DNA from: Kibdelosporangium sp. MJ126-NF4 | Lineage (GTDB): Bacteria > Actinomycetota > Actinomycetes > Mycobacteriales > Pseudonocardiaceae | Assembly: GCF_000826545.1 (NCBI RefSeq) | Contig: NZ_CDME01000008.1 | Coordinates: forward strand, 992,001 to 1,056,000 | Length of the DNA: 64,000 nucleotides | Reading direction: 5' to 3' | The notes under the pieces: model-generated | Seen by the model: only the letters and a program-made list of their open reading frames with translations | Databases searched by the model: none | Told to the model about the DNA's origin: nothing | Part shown: in pieces, positions 54,839 through 63,904 of the stretch | How positions within the stretch are numbered: the stretch's first letter is position 1 | Layout: every line of letters begins with the position of its first letter | Program-made: the position numbers and the translations under genes

Positions 54839-56251
54839 GTGGCCCGAATCGGCGTGATCAGCATTTCCGACGGCCGAGACTACGTACACGGCGGAATCGC
54901 CGATTTCATCCGCCAGACCGAGGACAAACTCACCGCCCGGCTGGCCGACGCGGGCCACGACGTGGTCCGCGGCTCCAGCCCCGTCAGTTCCAACACGCTC
55001 GCGACCTCGGTCGCGCGTGAGATCGCCGCGGCGGACGTCGACCTGACTGTCCTGCACTACGCGGTCTGGGCCTTCCCGCACTTCACGATGCTCGCGGCGG
55101 GTGCGATCGACAGCCCGTTGCTGCTGCTGTCCAACATCGACCCGGTGCAGCCGGGCATGGTCGGCATGCTCGCCGCCGGAGGCGCGCTCGACCAGATCGG
55201 ACGCGCGCACACCCGGCTGTGGGGCGACTCGGACTCGCCGGAGCTGATCGCGTCGATCGGCGTGCACGCCACAGCCGCGGCGGCGGTCGCGAGCCTGCGT
55301 GGCGCCACCTTCGGACGGATCGGCGGGCGGCCGATGGGGATGAACACCGCCGTCGCCAACACCGACCAGTGGCAGCGGCTGTTCGGCGTCGACGTCGAGG
55401 AGATCGACCAGTGGGAGATCGTCCGGCGAGCCGAGCTGGCCGACGCCGGGGAGAAGACCAAGGCACGCGAGTGGCTGGAGCGGCACGCGAACGTCCACTA
55501 CGACGGCAAGAAGCTCACGCCGGAGCTGCTCGAGCGGCAAATCGGTTCGTACATCGCGATGCGTGACCTGATCGACGAGTGGAACCTGGACTTCACCGGT
55601 ATCAAGGGACAGCCGGAACTGACCCAGCACTTCGCCACGATGGACATCGCCGAGGCGTTCCTGAACGACCCGTACGACTGGAACGGTCCGAAACAGCCGC
55701 ACGTCTGCGCGACCGAGGCGGACATGGACGGCGCGCTGACCATGCAGCTGTTCAAGCAGATCACCGGGACACCGGTGCTGTTCGCGGACGTGCGGCACTA
55801 CCACGGCGACCGGGACATCTGGGACCTGTGCAACTCGGGACAGCACGCGACCTGGTACGCGGCGCGCAGTTCCGATCCGGCCGAGAACCTCGCGCGCGTG
55901 CACCTGTACCCGGAGGTGTTCTTCTTCCCGGCGGGCGGCGCGTCGGTGCACCATCTCGCGGCGCCGGGCGAGATGACGCTGGGACGCTTGACACGCAAGG
56001 ACGGCGCGTATCGAATGCAGTTGATGCTGGGCAGCTTCGAGACCTACGACGACGAGACCAACCAGGCGCTGATGAACCAGTCGACGCCGGAATGGCCGCA
56101 TGCCTTCGCCCGGCTGGACGCGCCGGCCGAGGTCTTTCTGTCCCGGTTCGGTGCCAACCACATCCACGCCATCCCCGGTGACCACCGCGCCACGGTCCGT
56201 GCGGCCTGTTCGCTGCTCGGCGTGACGCTCGACGAGTTCAGCCGGGGCTGA
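54839..56251 (+). CDS. L-fucose/L-arabinose isomerase family protein
   Basis: A 470-residue cytosolic protein from GTG 54839 with GGAGG about 9 bases upstream. The FucI/AraA fold is indicated by HYAVWAFPHFTMLAA, GQPELTQHFATMD, the metal-ligand region CATEADMDGALTMQLFKQ with Glu and Asp, and DIWDLCNSGQHATW. It is shorter than E. coli FucI and matches the roughly 470-residue FucI/AraA-like group. FucI-type enzymes isomerise L-fucose and D-arabinose, so it fits a D-arabinose, fucose or related aldose pathway. It is followed 7 bases later by the kinase. Confidence 0.9.
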   Translation: MARIGVISISDGRDYVHGGIADFIRQTEDKLTARLADAGHDVVRGSSPVSSNTLATSVAREIAAADVDLTVLHYAVWAFPHFTMLAAGAIDSPLLLLSNIDPVQPGMVGMLAAGGALDQIGRAHTRLWGDSDSPELIASIGVHATAAAAVASLRGATFGRIGGRPMGMNTAVANTDQWQRLFGVDVEEIDQWEIVRRAELADAGEKTKAREWLERHANVHYDGKKLTPELLERQIGSYIAMRDLIDEWNLDFTGIKGQPELTQHFATMDIAEAFLNDPYDWNGPKQPHVCATEADMDGALTMQLFKQITGTPVLFADVRHYHGDRDIWDLCNSGQHATWYAARSSDPAENLARVHLYPEVFFFPAGGASVHHLAAPGEMTLGRLTRKDGAYRMQLMLGSFETYDDETNQALMNQSTPEWPHAFARLDAPAEVFLSRFGANHIHAIPGDHRATVRAACSLLGVTLDEFSRG

Positions 56252-56258
56252 TGACCAC

Positions 56259-57716
56259 GTGCTGATCGGGATCGACATCGGGACATCGAGTTCCAAAGGC
56301 GTGCTCGTCAGTCCGGACGGGATGATCGTCGCCCGCGTGAGCCGTCCGCACGCGGTGTCGTCCCCGCGGCCGGGCTGGGTCGAGCACGACGCCGAAGCCG
56401 TGTGGTGGGCCGACTTCGTCGCGATCGCGAGGGAGTTGGCCGACGCGGCGCCGTCGCCGGTCACCGGTGTCGGCGTCAGCGGGATCGGTCCGTGCCTGCT
56501 GCCCGCGACCGCGGACGGCGAGCCACTGCGGCCCGCGATTCTGTACGGTGTGGACACTCGGGCGACGGCGGAGATCGAGGAGCTGACGGCGTCACTCGGT
56601 GCCGAGGCGATACTGGAACGCGGCGGCACCCCGTTGTCCACCCAGGCTGTCGGCCCGAAAGTGCTGTGGCTGGCCCGCAACGAACCCGAGGTCTTCGCGC
56701 GGACGTCATTGCTGCTGATGGCGAGCTCATACCTGGTGCTCCGGCTGACCGGCCGCTACGTGCTCGACCACCACTCGGCAAGCCAGTGCGACCCGATGTA
56801 CGACATGCGCGCGGCCGACTGGGCAAGGGACTGGTGCGCCGAGCTCGCGCCGGACCTGAAGCTGCCGGAGTTGTTCTGGCCAGGGGAGATCGTCGGCACG
56901 ATCACACCGGCCGCCGCCGCGGCGACCGGCCTGCCAGCCGGGGTGCCGGTGACCGCGGGAACCATCGACGCGTGGGCGGAGGCGACCAGCGTCGGCGTGC
57001 GTTCACCAGGTGACGTGATGGTCATGTACGGCACCACGATGTTCGTGATCCAGGTCGTGGCCGAACCTCAGCCACACCCGGCGCTCTGGACAACCCAAGG
57101 CGCCTTCGCGGGCACCTACTCACGCGCGGCCGGGATGGCGACCTCGGGCGCGGTCACCGACTGGCTGCGGCACCTGTTCACCGGCTCCTTCAGCGACCTG
57201 GTCACGCAGGCGGCCGCCGTGCCCGCTGGCAGCCGGGGGCTGCTGATGCTGCCGTACTTCGCCGGGGAACGGACACCGATCTTCGACCCGGACGCCCGGG
57301 GCGTCATCGCCGGGCTGACGTTGAGCCACGGACAACCCGAGATCTACCGCTCAGCGCTGGAGGGCACGGCGTACGGCCTGCGTCACAACCTCGAAGTGAT
57401 GGGCGGCTCACAGCAACGGGTGGTGGCCGTCGGCGGCGGCACCCAAGGCGATCTGTGGACGCAGATCGTCTCGGACGTGACAGGCGTACCGCAGCAACTG
57501 CCCGCGGAGACGGTCGGCGCCTGTCTCGGGTCAGCGATGTTCGCGGCCGCGGCGCTAGGACACGCCGTGGACGACTGGAATCCCCTCGCCAGCACAGTGA
57601 CGCCCGACCCGGCCCGAGCCGAGAAGTACAACCGGTTCTACGAGCAGTACCGCGCGCTCTACCCGGCGACCCAGGCCCTCGCGCACTTCCTCGCGGCGGA
57701 GCAGCGCACCAGCTAA
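56259..57716 (+). CDS. FGGY-family carbohydrate kinase
   Basis: A 485-residue protein from GTG 56259. The FGGY fold has an N-terminal DIGTSSSKGVLV phosphate loop, GWVEHDAEAVWW, AGTIDAWAEA, and the ATP-binding SALEGTAYGLRHNLE and VAVGGGTQGDLWTQIVSDV motifs. It should phosphorylate the ketose made by the preceding isomerase (ribulose, xylulose or fuculose). Together they complete a standard aldose to ketose to ketose-phosphate route. No aldolase or epimerase is nearby. Confidence 0.93.
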   Translation: MLIGIDIGTSSSKGVLVSPDGMIVARVSRPHAVSSPRPGWVEHDAEAVWWADFVAIARELADAAPSPVTGVGVSGIGPCLLPATADGEPLRPAILYGVDTRATAEIEELTASLGAEAILERGGTPLSTQAVGPKVLWLARNEPEVFARTSLLLMASSYLVLRLTGRYVLDHHSASQCDPMYDMRAADWARDWCAELAPDLKLPELFWPGEIVGTITPAAAAATGLPAGVPVTAGTIDAWAEATSVGVRSPGDVMVMYGTTMFVIQVVAEPQPHPALWTTQGAFAGTYSRAAGMATSGAVTDWLRHLFTGSFSDLVTQAAAVPAGSRGLLMLPYFAGERTPIFDPDARGVIAGLTLSHGQPEIYRSALEGTAYGLRHNLEVMGGSQQRVVAVGGGTQGDLWTQIVSDVTGVPQQLPAETVGACLGSAMFAAAALGHAVDDWNPLASTVTPDPARAEKYNRFYEQYRALYPATQALAHFLAAEQRTS

Positions 57717-57733
57717 GTGGTCACGATGTCCAC

Positions 57734-58768
57734 TTAGGGCAGGTGACTCGTGTTTTCGCTGACAGCCAGTGAGATCTCCCAGAGGCCTGGCAGATCGGCC
57801 AGGACACGGTCGGCTTTTTCACGGCGGTCCTCCGCTGTCAGGGCTCCCAGGTCGGCCAGCAGGGTGTGGAAGGGGGTGAGGTAGGGCTCGGTCGGTTTTC
57901 CTGCCAGGGTGAGTTTTGTCAGGCAACGGCAGTAGGTGGCCACTGTCCAGAAGATGGTCTCGCGGTGCAGGCCTGCTGCGATGGAGTTCCGTGACCCGTC
58001 GATGGCGATGGGACGTACGGTTTCCGTGATGTCGGAGCTGAACCGGTAGTTCGCTGTGGCGGACATGGCTGCGTCGAAGACGGTTTCCAGTGCGTCCACG
58101 TGGTCGCTGACTTGGCTGGGGCTGAGGTGCGCTGCGCCGAGGCGGTGCAGGAGGTGTTCGTGGTAGTCGAGTTTCTCGTTGTCTCGCAGCAGTTCCCGGA
58201 CGGCGATGTACCTGCGCCGGACGGTCGGGTTCCGCAGGCCCGCGACCAGGAGGACGTGGGTTGTGACGCCTGTGCCGAACAACCATGTGGTGACCTGCTC
58301 GGCCAGTGGGGCGGCCGGGTCCATCCTGCTCAGCCAGGCGTGGACCCGGTTCATGGCGTCTGCGCATCGCGCCGTCACCCAGTGTTGCTCGGCGAAGCGA
58401 TCGGCTGTCTCGGCGTGCAGGGCGGTCAGGCGGCCGGTCGGGTCTGCGAGGATGCCGGGCAGATGCAGGTTCGCGGCGAGGTGGTAGTCGCTCAGGACAG
58501 ACTCCGCCGACGTGAGCTCGTTCGTGCTCATCATCGACACTTCGAGCAGTACGCCGTCGTACCGGAACTTTCCCGGTGCGGGCGGCAAACTGGACGGCTT
58601 GGCGTCCACGGCGACCATCACGTCGACGTCGGAATCAGCCGGGTGTTCCGCGTCCGAGGCTGCCCAGAGCGCGGAACCTTGGAGGAAAGCGCCTGCGAAT
58701 CCTGGGAGCAGAACGCCTTCTGTCTCGGTCCAACGCCGGGCAACTGCGCGGGCTTCAGAGACCAGCAT
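57734..58768 (-). CDS. Nucleotidyltransferase-fold protein
   Basis: A 344-residue protein from ATG 58768, overlapping the nitric oxide synthase gene by 14 bases. The N-terminal minimal nucleotidyltransferase motif GSALW followed by DSDVDVMV (GSx10-15DxD) is complete. The helical C-terminal region (about 110-344) is unlike classic aminoglycoside enzymes. It may transfer a nucleotide to a small molecule or protein. Overlap with the nos gene implies a shared process, but none is known to me. Confidence 0.8.
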   Translation of the reverse strand: MLVSEARAVARRWTETEGVLLPGFAGAFLQGSALWAASDAEHPADSDVDVMVAVDAKPSSLPPAPGKFRYDGVLLEVSMMSTNELTSAESVLSDYHLAANLHLPGILADPTGRLTALHAETADRFAEQHWVTARCADAMNRVHAWLSRMDPAAPLAEQVTTWLFGTGVTTHVLLVAGLRNPTVRRRYIAVRELLRDNEKLDYHEHLLHRLGAAHLSPSQVSDHVDALETVFDAAMSATANYRFSSDITETVRPIAIDGSRNSIAAGLHRETIFWTVATYCRCLTKLTLAGKPTEPYLTPFHTLLADLGALTAEDRREKADRVLADLPGLWEISLAVSENTSHLP

Positions 58769-60041
58769 GGTCAGTGGGGCGGGTGGCGCCGTGCAGGTAC
58801 TGCCAGATCGGTGTCGGTGACTCTGTGACCGGGCTGGCCTCGATCGGCGCCGCTGACACACCGTGGGTGCCACGGTGCGCGGCGTCCTCGTCGAGGACGA
58901 ACTCGGGCCGCAGATGCCCGGCGTCGTAGTACCGGTGGAACACCGGGGTTTGTGAGCTGGTCATCGGCGGCACGATCCAGCTCCAGTCGGCCGGGCAGGT
59001 GCGTCCCGCGCGCTGTTCCTTCTCCAGGTGCTTGATGAAGCGTTCGGATTCCGTGTGGTGGTCGCTGATGGTGACGTTCGCCGCCGCGTACGAGTGCAGC
59101 ACGGCGCGGTTGAGTTCGACCATCGCGCGGTCCCGCCACAGGGTCGCCTCGCTGCTGGTGTCCAGCTCCAGCCTGCGGGCGATCTCGGGCAGCAGGTCGT
59201 AGCGCTCGGTGTCGGCCAGGTTGCGCGCACCGATCTCGGTTCCCATGTACCAGCCGTTGAACGGAGCCGCCGGGTAGGAGACACCGCCGACGCTGAGCCG
59301 CATGTTGCTGATGGCCGGAACCGCGTGCCAGCGCAACCCGAGCTCGGCCAGCCACGGCAGGTCAGGGTGCGTGAGGGGCACTTCCTGGACCGCGTCGGCC
59401 GGTAACTCGTACAGCTGTACGCCGGACTCGGCTGTCTCGATCACCAGCGGCAGCACGTCGAAAGCGCCGCGTGGTTCGGCCGGTCGCCAGCCGTGCTTCA
59501 CCACCGAGTCGGTGAACCCCAGGTAGCGGGGATCACCCAGGACTCCACCATCCTCCTTCGGGTACGCCGCATAGCGAATCAGCTGCTCGTTCCAGATCCG
59601 GGGCGCGGGGCGGCCCGGCGCCTGTGGCGCGAACACGGAGATCAGCGGCCGGATCCGGCCGCCGTTCCACGCTTGCCGCAGGTGCTGGACGCACTGTTCG
59701 GCGATGTCGTCGGCCGTCCGCACTGCCCGCAGGTCACGCACTCGCAGGCTCCGCCAGTACAACCGGCCGATGCACCGGGCGCTGTTGCGCCACGCCAGCT
59801 GGGCGCCGAAGGCCAGTTCCGCGCTCGTGTGCTGGTAGGTCCCGGTCAGGTCGATCTCGGCCAGCACCCATGCGACTCGTCGGTCGGCAGCACCGGCGGC
59901 GGGGTTCTCCGCGTGGAACTGCTGGAGGAACTCCACCGCCTCGGCGGGATCCACCGGTTCGTCCGTGGCAGGTGGCGGGCTGGGGGACAGCACGTGCGGG
60001 TCGGGCTGCCACGGGCCGGGTCTGTCGCCGTTGACGATCAC
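58755..60041 (-). CDS. nos: Bacterial nitric oxide synthase oxygenase
   Basis: A 428-residue protein from GTG 60041. It is a full NOS oxygenase domain: heme-Cys motif AWRNSARCIGR, substrate-binding Glu in GWYMGTEIGARNLAD, and the pterin-side CPADWSWIVPPMTSSQTPVFHRYY. There is no reductase domain and no adjacent flavodoxin reductase, as is usual for bacterial NOS, which borrows cellular reductants. It converts arginine to citrulline and nitric oxide. The N-terminal extension (about 1-45) is Pro-rich. It is followed by a co-translated nucleotidyltransferase. Confidence 0.97.
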   Translation of the reverse strand: MIVNGDRPGPWQPDPHVLSPSPPPATDEPVDPAEAVEFLQQFHAENPAAGAADRRVAWVLAEIDLTGTYQHTSAELAFGAQLAWRNSARCIGRLYWRSLRVRDLRAVRTADDIAEQCVQHLRQAWNGGRIRPLISVFAPQAPGRPAPRIWNEQLIRYAAYPKEDGGVLGDPRYLGFTDSVVKHGWRPAEPRGAFDVLPLVIETAESGVQLYELPADAVQEVPLTHPDLPWLAELGLRWHAVPAISNMRLSVGGVSYPAAPFNGWYMGTEIGARNLADTERYDLLPEIARRLELDTSSEATLWRDRAMVELNRAVLHSYAAANVTISDHHTESERFIKHLEKEQRAGRTCPADWSWIVPPMTSSQTPVFHRYYDAGHLRPEFVLDEDAAHRGTHGVSAAPIEASPVTESPTPIWQYLHGATRPTDHAGL

Positions 60042-60107
60042 CGTCGAAACCTAACCGTTATCAATATCGTCGGCAACGCATTCCGGTAGTCCTACCGTCT
60101 TGTGTGT

Positions 60108-62177
60108 ATGGCAGGGAAAGCAGGACTACCGAGAGTTGGCATGTCGAGGATCGTCGCCGGAGGCGCGATCGCGGTCGTCATCGGCGGCATCGTCGCGGCG
60201 GCTTCCGTCACCACCACGGCTGGCGGTGTCACCGCTGGGCAGCACTCGGATACGGTCACTGACCTCCCTTCAGGCGCGATCTCGCTGGTCGCGTACGACT
60301 CGTGTGAAACAGCGTTGTCCAGCCTCCGTCAGGCCGCGTTGCCGCACATCGGCCCGTACGGTTTCGGCGGCGGATACGCCCTGACCACCCGGGGCGGTGC
60401 CAGGATTACCCCGGAGGCGGCGCCAGGAGCGGCCAACGGTTCCGCGTCGGACATGCCGAAGCAACAGTCCCAGGACAGCGCGGCCGCCCCGCAGCAACCC
60501 GGCAGCCAGCAGCCCGGGCACTCGTCGACCAACAACCATGAGCGTGACGTCGATGAGCCTGACGTGGTCAAGACCGACGGCAAGCGGATCGTCTCCGTGG
60601 TCGACGGGAAGCTGAAGGTGGTCGACGTCGCCTCCCGCCGGATCACCGGAACACTGGACACGCCGGACCTGTTCGTCTCCCAGATGCTCATCTCCGGTGA
60701 CCGTGCGCTGCTCGTGGCAAACCAGGACCGTGTCGTCTACGACGGGCCAGCGCCGATCGCGCCCGACAAGCCCACGCAGCCGGGATATCCCGGCGTCGGC
60801 TGGGGATCCAAGATCGTCCTCGTCGACATCGCCGGTGCACCGAAGATCCTGGGCACTCTCTCGGTAAGTGGTGGGTACGTCGACGCGCGCCAGGTCGGCA
60901 ACGTGGCCCGGGTCGTTGTGCGGTCGCAGCCACAGTTGAGGTTCTCCTATCCGGACGGGACGAGGCAGTCAGAGGAGATCGCCTCGCGGACGAACCGCGA
61001 GGTGGCCATGAAGTCGACGATCGACGAATGGCTGCCCGCCTACCAGCTCGACAGCGAGGGCACGAAGTCGGAAGGCAGGCTGGTCGACTGCGGCCGGGTC
61101 AGCCACCCCGTGGACTACTCGGGCACCGCGATGCTCAGCGTGCTCACGTTCGACCTGACCAAGGCGCTGGACAAAGGCGATCCGGTCACGGTGGCCGCGG
61201 ACGGCGAAACCGTGTACGGCACCAGCCAGAGCCTGTACGTGGCCGACGACCACTTCGGCCGGAACGTGCCGATGCCGATGCCGGGCAGGCCCGCGCCGAA
61301 CAGCCAGCCCACGTTGGGCAAGACCCAGATCCACCGGTTCGACATCACCGGTAGCGGCGCGCCGAGGTACGCGGGCTCGGGCGAGGTCGAGGGCACGCTG
61401 CTCAACCAGTACTCGCTGTCCGAGCACGAAGGGCATCTGCGGGTCGCCACGACTGTGGGCCAGGCCGGTGGAATGTTGCCGCCGCCGAGCGACGGCGGGC
61501 CTGTGCCGCAGACACAGAGCATGGTCACGGTGCTTGCCCGTGGGGACAAGGGATTGACCCAGGTCGGCCGAGTGGACGGGCTGGGCAAGGGCGAACGCAT
61601 CTACGCCGTGCGGTTCTTCGGCTCGGTCGGCTACGTGGTCACCTTCCGTCAGGTGGATCCCTTGTACACGCTCGACCTGTCTCAGCCTGCCAGGCCGCGT
61701 GTGGTCGGCGAGCTGAAGATCACCGGGTACTCCGCCTACCTGCACCCGGTCGGGCCGGGCAAGGTGCTCGGGGTCGGGCAGGAGGCCAGCGAGCAGGGCA
61801 GGCGGCTCGGCGCCCAGGTCTCGCTGTTCGACATCAACAACCTGGCCGCGCCGAACCGTCTTGCGCAGCAGCAGATCCAGGGCGGATCGTCCGAAGTGGA
61901 GTATGACCCGCACGCCTTCCTGTACTGGCCCGCCCGCAACCTTGTCGTGGTGCCTGTGATGGGCGGCGGGAACACCGGCTCCCCTTCGGGAAGCTACGCG
62001 CTGGTGCTGCGGCTGGACGGGAACGCGTTGACCGAGGTCGGCCGCGTGTCGCACCAGACGGGGATGATCCGGCGGTCGATGGTGATCGGCGACGAGTTGT
62101 GGACGGTGTCGGACGGCGGGCTGATGGCCAGTGATCTGGACAAGCTGGGCCAGCGGGCGTGGATACCGCTTCGATGA
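60108..62177 (+). CDS. Membrane-anchored beta-propeller domain protein
   Basis: A 689-residue protein from ATG 60108; TACCGT (60093-60098) 9 bases upstream suggests a leaderless start. GTG 60102 and ATG 60141 (MSRIVAGG) are alternatives. A signal-anchor (about 16-36) is followed by a Gln/Pro-rich linker (about 110-145) and a beta-propeller domain of the PF09826 type, with NNHERDVDEPDVVKTDGKRIV and repeated blades. It is exported and possibly cell-surface. Its biochemical role is unknown. Confidence 0.85.
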   Translation: MAGKAGLPRVGMSRIVAGGAIAVVIGGIVAAASVTTTAGGVTAGQHSDTVTDLPSGAISLVAYDSCETALSSLRQAALPHIGPYGFGGGYALTTRGGARITPEAAPGAANGSASDMPKQQSQDSAAAPQQPGSQQPGHSSTNNHERDVDEPDVVKTDGKRIVSVVDGKLKVVDVASRRITGTLDTPDLFVSQMLISGDRALLVANQDRVVYDGPAPIAPDKPTQPGYPGVGWGSKIVLVDIAGAPKILGTLSVSGGYVDARQVGNVARVVVRSQPQLRFSYPDGTRQSEEIASRTNREVAMKSTIDEWLPAYQLDSEGTKSEGRLVDCGRVSHPVDYSGTAMLSVLTFDLTKALDKGDPVTVAADGETVYGTSQSLYVADDHFGRNVPMPMPGRPAPNSQPTLGKTQIHRFDITGSGAPRYAGSGEVEGTLLNQYSLSEHEGHLRVATTVGQAGGMLPPPSDGGPVPQTQSMVTVLARGDKGLTQVGRVDGLGKGERIYAVRFFGSVGYVVTFRQVDPLYTLDLSQPARPRVVGELKITGYSAYLHPVGPGKVLGVGQEASEQGRRLGAQVSLFDINNLAAPNRLAQQQIQGGSSEVEYDPHAFLYWPARNLVVVPVMGGGNTGSPSGSYALVLRLDGNALTEVGRVSHQTGMIRRSMVIGDELWTVSDGGLMASDLDKLGQRAWIPLR

Positions 62178-62203
62178 GTTCTCTCGCACGCCATCCACGC
62201 TAC

Positions 62204-62219
62204 TCGAACGAGTGTTCGA
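62204..62219. promoter_or_regulatory. Perfect LexA (SOS) box between convergent genes
   Basis: TCGAACGAGTGTTCGA matches the actinobacterial TCGAAC-N4-GTTCGA SOS box without mismatch. It is not in front of an annotated gene but between the propeller and toroid stops. TAGCGT (62239-62244) lies downstream at promoter distance. Confidence 0.72.
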
Positions 62220-62225
62220 TCGGCA

Positions 62226-63200
62226 TCACTCGATCGGGTAGCGTGGTTTTCCTTGGGCTACAAGGGAACGAGGGGTGAACACGGCATTTGTCGACGGGTC
62301 GTCACGCAGCGCAGCCGTGGCGAGCAGAACGGCACCGGCGGTCCATGTGGTCCGTTCACGAGGCCAGATGACCTGGTTGGCGAACTGGTACCCGGTCCAG
62401 TAGGAGCCGTCCGCGTGACGCAGTCGTTCGATGGTGGCAAGTAGCTGTGCCGCACGGGAATCGCCACCCAGCGCGAGCGTCAGCGCGAGCTCGGCTGTCT
62501 CACCGCCGGTGACCCACGGCTGGTCGTCGACGCACCGGACGCCCAGCCCCGGCACGACAAACCGGTCCCACCCGTCCGACAGCCGTTGAACCGCAGACGA
62601 TCCGGTGACCACATCGCAGAGAACAGGGTAGTACCAGTCCATCGAGTGCGGCTTGGCCTCGAACACCTCCGGCCGCGTGCGGATCACCGCGGCCAGGTCA
62701 CCGGCCGCCGCCAGCCAGTCCGGCCGGGGCGAACCGACCCTGGCGGCGATGGCCGCGGCGCACAGCAACGACTGGTGGACACTGGAACACCCGGTGACCA
62801 GGTGGATCGGGGAGGAGTCGCGCCACTGGACGGCGCCGTCGGCCGACCGCAGGCACAGCACGAACTCGATGGCCTTGCGCACAGTCGGCCACAGTTCGGC
62901 GAGGAACGCGCTGTCCCACGTCAACGCGTGGTGCAGCACACCGACCGCGACATAGGCGATGAAGTTGGTGTCCTTGGCGACATCGGTGACCTGCCCGCAG
63001 CGGTACTCGGCATACCAGGAGCCGTCGGCGTTCTGGATACGCGCGAGCCAGCGGTAGGCAGCCGCCGCCTCGGCGTGGAATCCCGCGGTGTCCAGTCCCA
63101 TCGCGGCTTCCACGTGGTTCCACACGTCGAGCGGACCGTCCGGGTACCAGGGAATCGCGCCGGAGGGCTCCTGGACGGACGCGATCCACGCGGCCGTCAC
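62226..63200 (-). CDS. Prenyltransferase-like alpha/alpha toroid protein
   Basis: A 324-residue protein from GTG 63200, overlapping the methyltransferase stop by 4 bases (GTGA). It consists of repeated helical pairs with QEPSGAIPWYPDGPLDVWNHVEA, RIQNADGSWYAEYRCG and RHADGSYWTGYQF, a pattern seen in terpene cyclase/prenyltransferase-like toroids. It lacks the DxDD or DDxxD acidic motif of active cyclases, so function is open. The glycosyltransferase-methyltransferase-toroid order recurs in actinobacteria and suggests a cell-envelope or glycolipid role. Confidence 0.8.
   Translation of the reverse strand: MTAAWIASVQEPSGAIPWYPDGPLDVWNHVEAAMGLDTAGFHAEAAAAYRWLARIQNADGSWYAEYRCGQVTDVAKDTNFIAYVAVGVLHHALTWDSAFLAELWPTVRKAIEFVLCLRSADGAVQWRDSSPIHLVTGCSSVHQSLLCAAAIAARVGSPRPDWLAAAGDLAAVIRTRPEVFEAKPHSMDWYYPVLCDVVTGSSAVQRLSDGWDRFVVPGLGVRCVDDQPWVTGGETAELALTLALGGDSRAAQLLATIERLRHADGSYWTGYQFANQVIWPRERTTWTAGAVLLATAALRDDPSTNAVFTPRSLVAQGKPRYPIE
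62275..62403 (+). CDS. Possible 42-residue ORF downstream of the LexA box
   Basis: GTG 62275 preceded by GAGGG, ending TAG 62401-62403, antisense to the toroid gene. The product (MNTAFVDGSSRSAAVASR, then a short Trp-containing end) has no known family. It is supported only by the LexA box and -10-like motif upstream. An RNA rather than a peptide is equally possible. Confidence 0.2.
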   Translation: MNTAFVDGSSRSAAVASRTAPAVHVVRSRGQMTWLANWYPVQ

Positions 63201-63904
63201 GGCGAGATCTTGCGCGCGTAGACGACCAGGCTCTTGCCGAGGACCGGGTTGAGTGCCCGTTCGAGCAGGCCGACCAGCCGTGGCCGGGTGACGATCTCCC
63301 AGAGCAGGAAACGGTGGTAGAGGCGGACCGCGGCGGTTTCGTTCTCCGGCCCGACCGCGCATTTCAGCCACCAGTACGGCGAATGCAGCGCGTGGGCGTG
63401 GTGCGCCCCGATCGGTTCGAGCCCGGCCGAACGCAGCAGCCGCACCAGGTGCCGTCGGCGGTAGATGCGGACGTGGCCGCCTTCGACTTGGTGGTAGGAA
63501 TCGGAAAGCGCCCAGCAGACACGCTCCGTCCACCACCTCGGCACGGTCACCGCGATCACGCCGCCGGGTTTGAGGACGCGGGCCGCCTCGCCGATCATGG
63601 TGACGTCGTCCGGCACGTGTTCGAAGACCTCGGCCGCGATCACGTGGTCGAAACTGGCGTCGGGGAACGGCAGGGCGAGACCGCTGGCCCGGACCGCGAG
63701 CGTCGCGCCGGACGACTCGCCGACGTCGGCCATGGCCGCGAACATGTCGCGCACGTCCTTCAGATCGGCATCGTCGAGGTCCAGCGCGATCACGTCGGCG
63801 TCGTGCTTGGCGGCCTCGAAGGCGTGCCGCCCGCCGCCGCAGCCGAGATCCAGCACACGATCGCCGGTCCCGATCCGGAGACGCCCGAAGTGGACGGTCA
63901 GCAA
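63197..63904 (-). CDS. Class I SAM-dependent methyltransferase
   Basis: A 235-residue protein, apparently from TTG 63904, overlapping the glycosyltransferase stop by 7 bases. SAM motif I is VLDLGCGGGRHAFEA, then VIALDLDDADL and ASFDHVIAAEVFEHVPDD, with RVLKPGGVIAVTVPRWW. A later GTG is possible if TTG is not used. It lies between a glycosyltransferase and the toroid gene and probably modifies the same glycoconjugate. Confidence 0.9.
   Translation of the reverse strand: MLTVHFGRLRIGTGDRVLDLGCGGGRHAFEAAKHDADVIALDLDDADLKDVRDMFAAMADVGESSGATLAVRASGLALPFPDASFDHVIAAEVFEHVPDDVTMIGEAARVLKPGGVIAVTVPRWWTERVCWALSDSYHQVEGGHVRIYRRRHLVRLLRSAGLEPIGAHHAHALHSPYWWLKCAVGPENETAAVRLYHRFLLWEIVTRPRLVGLLERALNPVLGKSLVVYARKISP

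Noticed and set aside
60030..60107. IdeR/DmdR or NsrR box upstream of nos and the propeller gene
   Set aside because: Only short TTAGGTT-like pieces are present, without the required symmetry.
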